A stretch of DNA of 59,764 nt from OLB7 sp966250335 (GCA_966250335.1 CBINGZ010000039.1:1-59764), one strand, 5' to 3'. Shown: positions 41,015-50,590, counted from the stretch's first letter. A program made the numbers and translations. Notes: generated by a model from the letters alone, not told the origin.

Positions 41015-42754
41015 TTACTCGACGACGAGCTTCTGGACCTCCCCGTCGACCGTCTGGACGTAGTAGACGCCCGGGGTCAGATCGGAGATGTCGATGCGGT
41101 TCGTGTTCCGCTCGGCCAGCACGCGCCTGCCGGTTGCGTCGTACACGGCGACGTCGGACTGCCTGTTGAAGGTCAGGTTACGTGAAGCCGGGTTCGGGTA
41201 GATACGGAAGGAGGAACCGTCGTCGTCGGCATCGGGGTTGGTGATCCCGGAGAAGTTGTCGAACCCGGTGATGGCGATCGTGGCCGCGCGGTTGAACGGC
41301 TCCGGGTTGCTGCTGCTGGGATGCTGGATGTTGACGAAGTAGGTCTTGTGGTCCGGGGTGAAGACCCCACCGGTCGTCTCGCAACCGTTGGGACCCACCA
41401 GGAAGCGCATCAGATCGTCGGTCGTCGGCTGTTCGATGCCGAGATCGAGCCAGTAGATCTCCGGAACGGTCCGCCGCGCGACCTGGGCGTTCAGGTTCAC
41501 GCGGCCCATCGTCCGTCCGTTCAGATCCTCGTTCACCACCAGATAGGTCTTCCCCTTGACCACGCCGGTCACCAGACCGTCCGGGTTGGAAAGATTGATG
41601 GAGCGATCCTTCTGCCCGTTGCCGCCGTTGAGCAGCACCCGGATCTTTCCCGTGCCCGGGTCCAGTTCCAGCAGGCGTCCGTAGTAGTCGACGAACGAAG
41701 TATCGGAGGTGGAGAAGAATTCACGGAGATGGCGCGCCGGGGTGCCCCCCATCCGCATCTCATTGGCAAGCTGGAACGCGTCGAGTCCCGTCTCGGTGAT
41801 GTAGATCTTGCCGTTGGCCTCGGTGACCCACTCGTGGCGCACGAACATGGTGGCTCCCATACGGAGCGCCACGTTGCGGATGTTGATGAGGGAATCGAGC
41901 TCCATCGGGAGGGTGATCCAGTCGCCGGATTCGGCGTCGGCCGACTGCTTGTAGGCATAGAGCTGCCCGTCGGAATAATCGTTGGCGACCGTCGCCACGA
42001 ACTTGAAGAGGACGGCGGGGGTGAAGTCGTCGGTCAGGTAGACGGTCTTGCCGTCCGGCATGCAGTAGCCCCCCTCGTGCGAGAAGCGCCCCATCTTGTA
42101 GAGCTTGCGGGTCGCGGTGGCGGTCACCGGATCGACTTCCACCATCCAGCCCATGTTCTCGAACGCCCTGATCGTGCGCTGCTGACCGTCGAAGGTGATC
42201 GTGCGATCGCTGGTATCACGAACCTGCCGGCCGCCGCCGTAGAGCTCGGTGTTGTGGACGGGGGGATATTCCTCCGCGGTGAGCGCCGTGCCGTACGGGG
42301 TCTGGGCGCCGCCGCAGTTGACCCAGGTTCCTCCCACGCCGGTGAAATCGACGTTCCTGTAATCCCCGATCACCTTCCACTCTCCGCCGTCCATCTGCAC
42401 CTCGAAGGCGGTCATGCCGCCGCCGTCGCCGAACACGGTGCTGCTGTCGCGCATCTCGTGGTTGACCAGCATATACCCGTGCGTGCTCGATCCCTCGATC
42501 GGAATATATGCGTTGAAGTCGTTGTCGCCGCGGGCAACCGCCGTCTGTCCATCCTTCGTCCTGACCATGTTCTCCCCCTGGCGGAAGAGAATCGAATACG
42601 TGAACGGCGTCGTCGGAACGACGACGGTATTGGTCACGAAGTTGGTGTCGATCTCCGGAAACGGCCTCTGGGCCAGCGATTCCGTCGCGGCGCCGGTCCC
42701 GAGGAAGAGCGCGCAGGCGAGAGCGGCGCGGCTGAGATTGTAGAACTTGTTCAT
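41015..42754 (-). CDS. PhoX-family alkaline phosphatase-like protein with T9SS sorting domain
   Basis: The protein has 579 residues from the ATG at 42754, with a signal peptide ending ESLAQ. The middle carries PhoX/DUF839 features: 'THGYMLVNHE', 'FENMGWMVEVDP', 'GGYCMPDGKTVYLTDD' and 'GLVTGVVKGKTYLVVNED'. PhoX enzymes are Ca/Fe-dependent phosphomonoesterases that release phosphate. The last 80 residues form a T9SS sorting domain ('FRIYPNPASRNLTFN ... GVYYVQTVDGE'), so the enzyme should be surface-exposed or released, unlike the Tat-exported PhoX of proteobacteria. No Pho-box could be recognised upstream. Confidence 0.87.
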   Translation of the reverse strand: MNKFYNLSRAALACALFLGTGAATESLAQRPFPEIDTNFVTNTVVVPTTPFTYSILFRQGENMVRTKDGQTAVARGDNDFNAYIPIEGSSTHGYMLVNHEMRDSSTVFGDGGGMTAFEVQMDGGEWKVIGDYRNVDFTGVGGTWVNCGGAQTPYGTALTAEEYPPVHNTELYGGGRQVRDTSDRTITFDGQQRTIRAFENMGWMVEVDPVTATATRKLYKMGRFSHEGGYCMPDGKTVYLTDDFTPAVLFKFVATVANDYSDGQLYAYKQSADAESGDWITLPMELDSLINIRNVALRMGATMFVRHEWVTEANGKIYITETGLDAFQLANEMRMGGTPARHLREFFSTSDTSFVDYYGRLLELDPGTGKIRVLLNGGNGQKDRSINLSNPDGLVTGVVKGKTYLVVNEDLNGRTMGRVNLNAQVARRTVPEIYWLDLGIEQPTTDDLMRFLVGPNGCETTGGVFTPDHKTYFVNIQHPSSSNPEPFNRAATIAITGFDNFSGITNPDADDDGSSFRIYPNPASRNLTFNRQSDVAVYDATGRRVLAERNTNRIDISDLTPGVYYVQTVDGEVQKLVVE

Positions 42755-42840
42755 GATGTCTTTGGTAGAGGTTTCGCTGCGGGATCCGTTACCCGCAACT
42801 GGCGCCAAGCTAGCCGCATCATGTTAGGGGGATGTTACCT

Positions 42841-43035
42841 GGGAGTTACCGGTGGGTTATCACTCCCTGCCGGGGGCGAAGGCGATTCCTATTCTTAACA
42901 GTGGGATTACACCCGGCAGATCTTCCGGATCTAGATTTGCGGCGTTTGCAGGTTGAGTGTACTCCGGTGTTGCCTCCCGGTCTCCAGGGGAGGCATCTGA
43001 AGGCCCATCCCGTCGCGGCGGGATGGGCCTTTTTT
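42841..43035 (+). ncRNA. Candidate structured RNA ending in an intrinsic terminator
   Basis: No gene ends here, yet a strong plus-strand terminator follows a series of stems. Stem 1 is GGGAGT/ACTCCC (42841-42867). Stem 2 is CTGCCGGG/CCCGGCAG (42867-42919). Stem 3 is a short GATC/GATC (42919-42931). Stem 4 is TGCCTCCC/GGGAGGCA (42971-42995). Stem 5 is the terminator. It could be a small regulatory RNA, a cis-leader or attenuator of mutS (start 43196), or an artefact of GC-rich DNA. I recognise no known RNA family. Confidence 0.42.
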
Positions 43036-43040
43036 CTTCG
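43000..43040 (+). terminator. Strong intrinsic terminator upstream of mutS
   Basis: A perfect 13-bp stem (AAGGCCCATCCCG / CGGGATGGGCCTT) with a 6-nt loop is followed by TTTTTCTT on the plus strand. The minus strand lacks a T-run after it, so it acts on plus-strand transcripts. Confidence 0.85.
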
Positions 43041-43195
43041 GTTCGATCGTCCATGATCTCCCGGCCCGGCGCCGACCGGTCGCCGCACGATGCATATCGT
43101 TTCGCCGCCCGATCGGTCGCGGGTGTTCATCTGCCGCGCCTTCGTCGTATTTTTATCGACATCGTAACATTGGGCCACAGGACCGATTCCACTCC

Positions 43196-45862
43196 ATGAG
43201 CAAGCAACGCACGCCGCTGATGCGGCAGTATCATCAGATAAAGGAGAAGTACCCCGATACCATCCTCCTCTTCAGGCTCGGAGATTTCTACGAGACGTTC
43301 GAGGAGGACGCGGGGATCACCGCCAGGGTCTGCGGCATCGTGCTGACCAAACGGGGGAACGGAACCGAGGAGGAGACCCCCCTGGCCGGCTTCCCCCACC
43401 ATCAGCTCGACAACTACCTGCCGAAGCTGGTGAAGGCCGGGTACCGCGTGGCGGTCTGCGAACAGATCGAGGACCCGAAGCTCGCCCGCGGCATCGTCCG
43501 GCGCGACGTCATCGAGGTCGTGACCCCCGGCACCGCCATGAGCGAGAAGCTTCTCGACGCCGGCCGGAACAACTACCTGGCGGCCGTCTACATCGAGAAG
43601 GAACGGGCGGGAGTGGCGTTCTGCGATATTTCGACCGGCGAGTTCTCCGCCACGGAGACGTCGGCCGCCGAACTGAACGAGATCCTGGAGTCGATCTCCC
43701 CCTCCGAAATTCTCGTCAGCCGGGGACAGAAGGATCTCTTCGCCGGCCGACGGATCAGCTCGGAGCCGAGGATCACCAGGAACGAGGAGTGGATCTTCGA
43801 CGCCGACTACGCCGAGGAACGCCTGCGCGAACAGTTCGGCACGCAGTCGCTGAAAGGGTTCGGGATGCACGACCTGCGGCTGGGGACGATCGCCGCCGGC
43901 GCGGTGCTCCATTATCTCATGGAGACCCAGCGGGCGCGGCTCTCCCATATCCGCCGGATCACCCGCTATTCCCACGGCGATTATATCGCACTCGACCCCG
44001 CAACCAAGAGGAACCTGGAGATCGTCTTCTCGGCCAACGACGGCGGACGGCACGGCTCGCTGGTGGCGGTGATCGACAAGACCTGCACCCCGATGGGGGG
44101 ACGCCTTCTGAAGAAATGGATCATCCACCCCCTCAAGTCGCGCGAGCAGATCGAGAAGAGACTCAGCGCCGTCGCCTGCCTCCACAAGGACACGGCGATC
44201 GCCGCCGAACTGGAGAAGGAGCTGCGGTCGATCGCCGACATCGAGCGGATGGTCTCCCGCGTCGCCACGGGACGGGCCACGCCGCGCGATCTCGGCTTCA
44301 TCCGCTCCACGCTGGAGCGGACCCCCAGGATGATCGATCTGCTCGGCCGCTGCTCCTCGCCGACCCTCACCGCCATCGGGCGGAGCCTGCAATACCCGGA
44401 GGATCTGGTGGAACGGCTGACGGCCGGACTGACCGACGATCCCCCCGCCGCTCTTGCCGACGGCGGCGCCGTCCGAAGCGGCTATTCGCCGGAGCTCGAC
44501 GAACTGCGCGATCTCCGCGCCAGCGGCAAAAGCTATATCGAAAGCCTGCAGGAACGGGAACGGACACGGAGCGGCATCTCGTCGCTGAAGGTCGGCTTCA
44601 ACAACGTCTTCGGCTATTACATCGAGATCACCAACGCGAACCGCGACCGCGTCCCGGCCGACTACCACAGGAAGCAGACGCTCGCCAACGCCGAACGCTA
44701 CATCACGCCGGAGCTGAAGGAGTACGAGGACAAGGTCCTCAACGCCGAGGAGAAGATCGCCACGCTGGAGCGGGAGCTCTTCACCGAGCTTCAGTCGATC
44801 ACCGCCGAGCGGAGCGACGTCATCCTCCGGAACGCCCAGCTCGTGGCGATGCTCGACTGCTTCGTCGGGTTCGCCCGAACGGCGAGGGAGCGGGAGTATG
44901 TGGAGCCGACGATCGAGGATTCGACGGAACTGGAGATCGTGGGAGGACGCCACCCGGTGGTCGAGACGCTTCTCCCCCCCGGCGAGCGGTACGTCCCCAA
45001 CGACACAAGACTCGACACCGAGGTCTCACAGATCGCGATCATCACCGGCCCGAACATGGCGGGAAAAAGCTCCTACCTCCGTCAGACCGGTCTGATCGTC
45101 CTGCTGGCCCAGATCGGCTCGTTCGTCCCGGCGCAGCGCGCGCGGATCGGCGTGGTCGACAAGATCTTCACACGGGTCGGGGCTCAGGATAATATCGCGG
45201 CGGGAGAAAGCACGTTCCTGGTGGAGATGCATGAGGCGGCCAACATCCTCAATAACGCCACGGGACGGAGCCTGATCCTGCTCGACGAGGTGGGGCGCGG
45301 CACCTCCACGTTCGACGGCATCTCGATCGCCTGGGCGATGACCGAGTATCTGCACGACTCGATCGGCGCCAGAACGCTCTTCGCGACCCACTACCATGAA
45401 CTGAACGCGCTGGCCGACAGGTTCGAGCGGATCGGGAACTACAAGGTGGAGGTGCGGGAGCACGACGATCAGGTGATCTTCCTGCGGAAGGTCACGCCGG
45501 GGACGGCCGACCATTCGTACGGCATCCAGGTGGCGCAGATGGCGGGGCTGCCGGAGGAGGTGACGTCGCGGGCCAAGGAGATCCTGACGCAGCTCGAAAG
45601 CGCGTCGGAGGGGAACCCGATCGGCGGAACCGAGGAGGCGCTCGCCATGGAGGCGCGGCCGGTCGGCGCTCCCTCGGTCAGAAAGGCAAGAAGCGGGGCG
45701 ATCACGGAGCGGACCGCGCAGGTCTCCCTCTTCGAGGTCACGGAGCGCGACAAGGTCGCCGAGGATCTCAGGACGGAGTTGAAGGAGATCGACATCAACT
45801 CTCTCTCCCCCCTGCAGGCCCTGCTCGAGCTGGAGAAGCTCCAGAAGAAGGCGCGGGGATGA
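43196..45862 (+). CDS. mutS: DNA mismatch repair protein MutS
   Basis: The protein has 888 residues with the full MutS architecture. The N-terminal mismatch-binding domain has the Phe-X-Glu wedge (Phe31-Tyr32-Glu33, GDFYETF). The connector, lever and clamp domains follow. The ATPase domain has Walker A 'GPNMAGKSSYL' near residue 620 and Walker B 'LLDEVGRGTSTFDG' near 695, then the helix-turn-helix and a C-terminal tail. It recognises base mismatches and small loops and recruits MutL. It is an ordinary MutS1. No mutL lies in the window. The start is clear and agrees with the family. Confidence 0.97.
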   Translation: MSKQRTPLMRQYHQIKEKYPDTILLFRLGDFYETFEEDAGITARVCGIVLTKRGNGTEEETPLAGFPHHQLDNYLPKLVKAGYRVAVCEQIEDPKLARGIVRRDVIEVVTPGTAMSEKLLDAGRNNYLAAVYIEKERAGVAFCDISTGEFSATETSAAELNEILESISPSEILVSRGQKDLFAGRRISSEPRITRNEEWIFDADYAEERLREQFGTQSLKGFGMHDLRLGTIAAGAVLHYLMETQRARLSHIRRITRYSHGDYIALDPATKRNLEIVFSANDGGRHGSLVAVIDKTCTPMGGRLLKKWIIHPLKSREQIEKRLSAVACLHKDTAIAAELEKELRSIADIERMVSRVATGRATPRDLGFIRSTLERTPRMIDLLGRCSSPTLTAIGRSLQYPEDLVERLTAGLTDDPPAALADGGAVRSGYSPELDELRDLRASGKSYIESLQERERTRSGISSLKVGFNNVFGYYIEITNANRDRVPADYHRKQTLANAERYITPELKEYEDKVLNAEEKIATLERELFTELQSITAERSDVILRNAQLVAMLDCFVGFARTAREREYVEPTIEDSTELEIVGGRHPVVETLLPPGERYVPNDTRLDTEVSQIAIITGPNMAGKSSYLRQTGLIVLLAQIGSFVPAQRARIGVVDKIFTRVGAQDNIAAGESTFLVEMHEAANILNNATGRSLILLDEVGRGTSTFDGISIAWAMTEYLHDSIGARTLFATHYHELNALADRFERIGNYKVEVREHDDQVIFLRKVTPGTADHSYGIQVAQMAGLPEEVTSRAKEILTQLESASEGNPIGGTEEALAMEARPVGAPSVRKARSGAITERTAQVSLFEVTERDKVAEDLRTELKEIDINSLSPLQALLELEKLQKKARG

Positions 45863-45960
45863 TCGTCACGAGGATGCGTCGATTCTATTCTCTACAGAAC
45901 AATACCGCATCGATAAACGATATTCCCTTCCCGCCCATACGCTGATTCCCTGCCTCGGCT

Positions 45961-45991
45961 CCCGAAGGGAGCACCGATCTGTCCCTTCGGG
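45961..45991. terminator. Hairpin downstream of mutS
   Basis: A 10-bp perfect stem (CCCGAAGGGA / TCCCTTCGGG) with an 11-nt loop lies 98 bases after the mutS stop. T-rich sequence is weak. It may be a bidirectional structure between convergent genes. Confidence 0.4.
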
Positions 45992-46006
45992 GCTGAAGAG
46001 AACACA

Positions 46007-46040
46007 CGAACGCCCTTCCAGGGCCGGGGAAGGGCGTTCG
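46007..46040 (-). terminator. Terminator of the Hcp-signature secreted protein gene
   Basis: A perfect 13-bp stem (CGAACGCCCTTCC / GGAAGGGCGTTCG) is followed on the minus strand by TGTGTTCTCTTC. It lies about 28 bases after the stop codon. Confidence 0.6.
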
Positions 46041-46068
46041 TCCGGATCGATCCCGCGTGCGGGCCGAC

Positions 46069-46653
46069 TCAGTCGTTCTTGATGTTGCTCTTCGTCTTGA
46101 TCTTGACTCCCGATCCCTTTGCCTGGATCTTGCCCGGCTCGTCGATCGCGATCTTCATCTGGAAGGGACGGCCGGAGGTGATGACGTTCCGAACCGTCAC
46201 GGGGGCGTGCTGACGTTTCCCGGTCGCCAGACCGCTGGCGGCGTCTCGAGGAGCTTCCTGCGCGCCGAGCTTCACATCGACCCCATGGACCGGGTCTCCC
46301 TGGGTCGACGAGGCTGCACGACGACCGGTCGCCTGCCCGGACGCGGCATCCCTGGGGGATCTGACGCACTCGAAGACTCCTGTTGCGTCGACCGGCTGCC
46401 CGGTGTTATCCACCAGTGTCAGCGTGTATTCTCCGGCCGCCAGGTTGTCGAACGTGACGTTGAAGCCCGCCTCGTCCACTTTCACCGTTTTCGAATATCC
46501 TGTTCCCTCGATCTTCAGATAATAATCGGCCTGTGCGCGGGCGCCTGCCGTCGATGCGGCGGCGGTGGTCGTGACGGCCGAGGCGGCGGTGAGCGCGGCG
46601 ACCATGACGATGAACAGACGGGAGACGAGCGAGCGATTGCGATTGGCGTTCAT
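46069..46653 (-). CDS. Secreted protein with type VI Hcp-like signatures
   Basis: The protein has 194 residues from the ATG at 46653. A signal peptide (residues 1-41) ends near GARAQ. 'ADYYLKIEG' (42-50) matches the first strand of Hcp-family tube proteins. Two copies of the Hcp loop, PRDAASGQATGRR (100-112) and PRDAASGLATGKRQHAP (135-151), follow. Hcp has one such loop. The chain ends Lys-rich ('IKTKSNIKND'). It is not a normal Hcp: it is secreted by a signal peptide, and the segment between the first strand and the loops is a short beta-sandwich-like stretch. No type VI genes are nearby. The function is unknown. Confidence 0.68.
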   Translation of the reverse strand: MNANRNRSLVSRLFIVMVAALTAASAVTTTAAASTAGARAQADYYLKIEGTGYSKTVKVDEAGFNVTFDNLAAGEYTLTLVDNTGQPVDATGVFECVRSPRDAASGQATGRRAASSTQGDPVHGVDVKLGAQEAPRDAASGLATGKRQHAPVTVRNVITSGRPFQMKIAIDEPGKIQAKGSGVKIKTKSNIKND

Positions 46654-47203
46654 GATGAGACTCCTGTTGGTATGAAAGTTGGTTGACCTGTTTCCTGTTC
46701 GGCTCACAGGCACCCGTGACCGGCGTGCAAGTGAACGTATACCAACCTATGAGCGGCGCCTAAAGAGTTCTTAAACGGTCGGAAATCTTCTTTCGGGAAG
46801 ATGAGGCAGGGGCGGGCGGGTGGAACAACAGGGAAGGATCACAATGCCTTACACTCGGATACGTGATGTTTTCTCATGTTAATGTGTCTTATGATGGAAT
46901 TCTGCCTTTGCGGTAAATAACCGATTTCGTTTATTCGCCGCGACAGATGGTATGTTGGAGATGGATTATGATGCAGATAGACTGTTGACGTAACGGACGT
47001 AGCGTTCTATCACCCCAAGCCGTGTCCCCCTGGGTCTGAAACGACTCCGGGCCGCGCTCAACACGGCAGACAGCATCACATCCTCAGGGTCACGGTAGAC
47101 AATTACAACAATTCAAGAAGCGATCGCATGCTCGCCGGCGTGTTCCCCATTCCGTGTCGGCAGGAATGCGGTATGCCCCCCAATACTTAGGAGTACACCC
47201 CCC
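46654..47203. other. Long divergent intergenic region
   Basis: It holds the promoters of the secreted protein (minus) and the 1081-aa surface protein (plus). The middle (about 46830-46960) is clearly AT-richer than the flanks. No open frame here looks protein-coding. Confidence 0.4.
46985..47013 (+). promoter_or_regulatory. Possible promoter of the 1081-aa surface protein
   Basis: TTGACG (46985-46990) and TATCAC (47008-47013) are separated by 17 bases, leaving a leader of about 185 nt. The -10 is a weak match, so the call is tentative. Confidence 0.35.
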
Positions 47204-50200
47204 ATGAGAACACGCTTCAGGCTACTGCTTGCCGCGTTCGTGTTGATGCTCATGCCGTGTGTCGCAGCCTTCGGCTCGATGCAGGATTATGAGTTCACAA
47301 CCGGCGAAGGCAAAGGCTTCGACATGTCCGACACGAAGCCGATTTTTGGTGAAGGAACAACCAACCAGTCCTCCGAGATCTACGACATCGGATTCGAGTT
47401 CGAGTTCGACGGATCGTTCTACTCCACCTTCTCCATCAGCTCCAACGGCATGATGGCCCTGGGCAAGAGCACCGTCTCGAGCGCCCCGGACGGCATCTTC
47501 GAAAAGCAGGAGACCTATCCGGTCATCGCCCCCTTCCTGGAGCCGCAGGTCGCCATCACCAACTCCATCAGCTTCAAGACGGTGGACTCGAAGGAGGGAA
47601 GCGTGCTGGTGGTCCAGTGGAACACCTTCAACCAGAACGAGGGGCAGAGCAAGGGGAACCAGTACACGTACCAGGCCCGCCTCTACCAGGGAACGAACGT
47701 CATCGAGTTCTGGTACGGCCCGATGACCCAGTCCACCCAGACGAACGCCAGAATCGGCATGGCCGGCGGCGGCGACAACTTCGTCAGCATCTACATGGAC
47801 GGGAAGAAGGGTATCCCCACCCCGAACTACAAGGAGACGATGGCGGTCAACGTGCAGGAGTGGCTGATCAACGAGAACACGCTCTACACCTTCACCCCCG
47901 GTTCGTGCAGTGTCTTCATCACCGGCAACCCCAAGGAAGGTGGCACCGATGCGATGGCAGAGGGAGATCTTCTTCTCTCCGGCATGTCGGCCATGCGCGG
48001 CAGCAGCCGCGAGTTCCGTCCCTTCCAGCTCACCGCGGGGGACGACTGCAAGCCGCAGACCTTCTCCTTCTGGTTCGAAGGTGAGTTCGCCGGCGAGTAC
48101 TGGGTGAACGAGAGCAATGTCTATATGGAGCCGGGACAGACGATCGAGCCGACGATCGGCTTCGCACCGGGCTGCACCGGCGAGCGTCCGGCGATCCTCG
48201 TCGTCAGGAGCGACAGGGGCTTCGAGACGTACTATCAGGTTGGAGCATCGGGCGACACGCGCCTCGACTGGATCGCCAACTTCGGCGGCGAGAAGCCGGG
48301 GAACGTGAACGACGGCGCTGTCCTCCTTGAGGATCAGCGGATCGGCTACGGCACCGAGACGAACTTCTCCCCCTTCACGATCCAGGATCTGAACGGCGAG
48401 AGCGCTCCGGCCAAGATCACCTACACCCTCACCGACCCGACGGGCCAGTACTGGATCTCCAAGTCGGGGACGGTCGAGGCGAACGGAACGCATACTCCGG
48501 TCATCCGCTTCCGCCCGACCCGTTTCGGATTCCAGACGGCAAACCTGCGGGTTACCGCCGACTGTGAGACCCGCAACTACACGCTCCGCGCCTACTCCAC
48601 CGGTATCGGCGCCGAGTTCCGTATCAACGGCGAGGTCGCCGACGCCGAGTCGCCCCTCTTCGTGAAGGCGTTCGAGTGCGCCGGCGAGGGGATCAACACC
48701 CTTCCGGTCGAGATCCGCAGCGTCGGCAACGAGCCGCTCGTGATCAGCAGCGCGTCGTTCTTCCGCGCCGATTCGGTCTACGCCCAGGGCGTGCCGGGCT
48801 ATCCGGTTCTCCGTGACCGCCACGGCAACCGCCTCCGTTCGGTCGACTACTTCCTGACGGAATTCCCCGGCGTCGCTCCGGCCCAGGCCAACCCGAGCAT
48901 CGAGTTCCCGCTCGTCCTCCAGCCGGGAACCTCGCGCACGGTCTACCTCAACTTCGTTCCGCAGATCCCGGGCAAGCGCCACGGACGCGCGTTCATCACG
49001 ACGAACGCCATGAACTTCAACGGCAACGACAGAGAGGGGGGCCCCCAGATGAACGGCCTCCTCACCTTCGATCTCTTCGGCAAGGGAATCGGTTCGATGC
49101 CCTCGACGAGCCTCGACGGCGCCACGCTGAAGCCGATCGCGTTCGAGCCGACGAAGCTTCGTGAGAGCCGTGACACCACGATCACGATCTACAACAGCGG
49201 CGCCTGCAACCTCCGTATCGACCTGAGCAACTTCGGTCTCGGAAGCGGCGACATCTCCGACTTCAGCATCGTGAGCGCCCTGAACAACATGGCCTCCGAT
49301 CAGGCGGTCGGTTCGTTCGTCCTTGCACCGGGCGATTCGACGACGATCACGATCCGTTTCTCGCCGATCCGCAGCGGATCGCGTCGCGCGACGATCACGA
49401 TGCAGACCAACGACTCGACCCTTCAGATCCCGGGGCTGACCGAGCGCGGCGCCTTCTACTGGGATGTCTTCGGCGTCGGAACGGTGGGAACCACCGGTGC
49501 GACGGCACTCTCCGTCGGCACGTCGGTGATCGACGATCCGGCCGCGGGCTCCGCAAAGGCTTCGGCCGTGGTGGAGAACAGCGCACGCGAGCGCGTCAGG
49601 ATCGTGAAGATGGAGATCATCGGCGCCGACCAGACGGAGTTCACGATGGACCCCGCGAAGCCGTGGCCGACGGTTCCGTTCGAGCTGGCTCCGGGCAGCC
49701 TGAACCAGTTCGCCGTGATCCACACGCCGACCGCCGGAAGCCTTCCGGGCGAGCGTGAGGCCGAACTGCGGCTCCTCACCTCCGACGGCGATACGCTGGT
49801 GGTGGTGCTCCGTGCCCAGGCCGGCGCACGCACGCTGGTGCTCAACCCGACCTCGCTCTTCAACGGCGTGACGGTGCCGGTCGGCAAGGCCGTGCGCCAG
49901 ACCGTGATGATCACCAACAACGGCACGGTTCCGGTGAAGCTCGGCACGACGACGATCACCGGCGCCAACGCCGGCGACTACCTCCTCAGCCCGCTGCCGC
50001 GCCTTGTGCTGGCTCCGGGACAGACGGAGTACTTCGAGATCACCTACCGTCCGGTCACGGCCGGTACCTCGGTTGCGGCCCTCAACGTCGCCAGCAACGC
50101 GACCAACGGCACCCAGACCGCCACGCTCGGCGGTATCGCAACGAAGCTCAACGCCGTCAGCGGCGTGGAGAACGGCGCGACGACCGGCGGCATGACGCTC

Positions 50201-50449
50201 GGTCGCAGCACCCCGAACCCGGTCCGTCACCAGGCCGAGATCAGCTACTCGCTGGCACGCGCCGGCCAGGTCTCGATCGAGCTCTTCGACAACGAGGGCC
50301 GTCTGGTCAGGACGCTGGAGCAGGGGAACCGCGACGCGGGCGCTCATCACATCAACGTCTCGGTGGATGATCTGCCGAGCGGCGTCTACATCTACCGCAT
50401 GACCTCGGCAGAGGGCTCGGTGAGCCAGACGATGACGGTGGTGAAGTAA
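47204..50449 (+). CDS. Large T9SS-sorted surface protein with Ig-like repeats, 1081 aa
   Basis: A signal peptide (about 1-24) precedes a domain of roughly 200 residues with a nidogen-like pattern ('GFEFEFDGSFYSTFSISSNGMMALG', 'VVQWNTFN', 'ARLYQGTNVIEFWYGP'). Residues of about 240-980 are tandem Ig-like domains of choice-of-anchor D/ASPM-SPD2-Hydin type ('LGTTTITGANAGDYLLSPLPRLVLAPGQTEYFEITYRPV' split over several strands). The C-terminal 80 residues are a clear T9SS sorting domain (NPVRHQAEISYSL ... GVYIYRMTSAEG). The protein is expected at the cell surface, perhaps as an adhesin or envelope scaffold. The start is preceded by TAGGAG about 10 bases upstream. Confidence 0.87.
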   Translation: MRTRFRLLLAAFVLMLMPCVAAFGSMQDYEFTTGEGKGFDMSDTKPIFGEGTTNQSSEIYDIGFEFEFDGSFYSTFSISSNGMMALGKSTVSSAPDGIFEKQETYPVIAPFLEPQVAITNSISFKTVDSKEGSVLVVQWNTFNQNEGQSKGNQYTYQARLYQGTNVIEFWYGPMTQSTQTNARIGMAGGGDNFVSIYMDGKKGIPTPNYKETMAVNVQEWLINENTLYTFTPGSCSVFITGNPKEGGTDAMAEGDLLLSGMSAMRGSSREFRPFQLTAGDDCKPQTFSFWFEGEFAGEYWVNESNVYMEPGQTIEPTIGFAPGCTGERPAILVVRSDRGFETYYQVGASGDTRLDWIANFGGEKPGNVNDGAVLLEDQRIGYGTETNFSPFTIQDLNGESAPAKITYTLTDPTGQYWISKSGTVEANGTHTPVIRFRPTRFGFQTANLRVTADCETRNYTLRAYSTGIGAEFRINGEVADAESPLFVKAFECAGEGINTLPVEIRSVGNEPLVISSASFFRADSVYAQGVPGYPVLRDRHGNRLRSVDYFLTEFPGVAPAQANPSIEFPLVLQPGTSRTVYLNFVPQIPGKRHGRAFITTNAMNFNGNDREGGPQMNGLLTFDLFGKGIGSMPSTSLDGATLKPIAFEPTKLRESRDTTITIYNSGACNLRIDLSNFGLGSGDISDFSIVSALNNMASDQAVGSFVLAPGDSTTITIRFSPIRSGSRRATITMQTNDSTLQIPGLTERGAFYWDVFGVGTVGTTGATALSVGTSVIDDPAAGSAKASAVVENSARERVRIVKMEIIGADQTEFTMDPAKPWPTVPFELAPGSLNQFAVIHTPTAGSLPGEREAELRLLTSDGDTLVVVLRAQAGARTLVLNPTSLFNGVTVPVGKAVRQTVMITNNGTVPVKLGTTTITGANAGDYLLSPLPRLVLAPGQTEYFEITYRPVTAGTSVAALNVASNATNGTQTATLGGIATKLNAVSGVENGATTGGMTLGRSTPNPVRHQAEISYSLARAGQVSIELFDNEGRLVRTLEQGNRDAGAHHINVSVDDLPSGVYIYRMTSAEGSVSQTMTVVK

Positions 50450-50477
50450 TCGCCGATCGACGAGATCGAATGAACCT

Positions 50478-50511
50478 GAGGGCGCCCCGCAACGGGCGCC
50501 CTCGTTCGTTT
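50478..50511 (+). terminator. Intrinsic terminator of the 1081-aa protein gene
   Basis: GAGGGCGCCC pairs with GGGCGCCCTC (50478-50503) and GTTCGTTT follows, 28 bases after the stop codon. Confidence 0.8.
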
Positions 50512-50584
50512 ACGGCCGACGGCGACGCCTCGATTGCCGTACGCCTCCGTCTCTCTATCTTCCCACCCGAATCAACGACACACC

Positions 50585-50590
50585 CAGGAG
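50585..50590 (+). promoter_or_regulatory. Shine-Dalgarno that sets the GTG start of the next gene
   Basis: CAGGAG lies six bases before GTG at 50597. No other start codon in this frame downstream of 50534 has a comparable site. Confidence 0.7.

Noticed and set aside
42965..43000. Cobalamin-riboswitch box on the minus strand (CCTGGAGACCGGGAGGCA)
   Set aside because: Only part of the B12 box matches, the other conserved elements are missing in the required order, and no cobalamin-related gene follows.
46069..46653. Part of a type VI secretion locus
   Set aside because: No TssB/C, VgrG, TssM or other component lies nearby, and the protein has a signal peptide.
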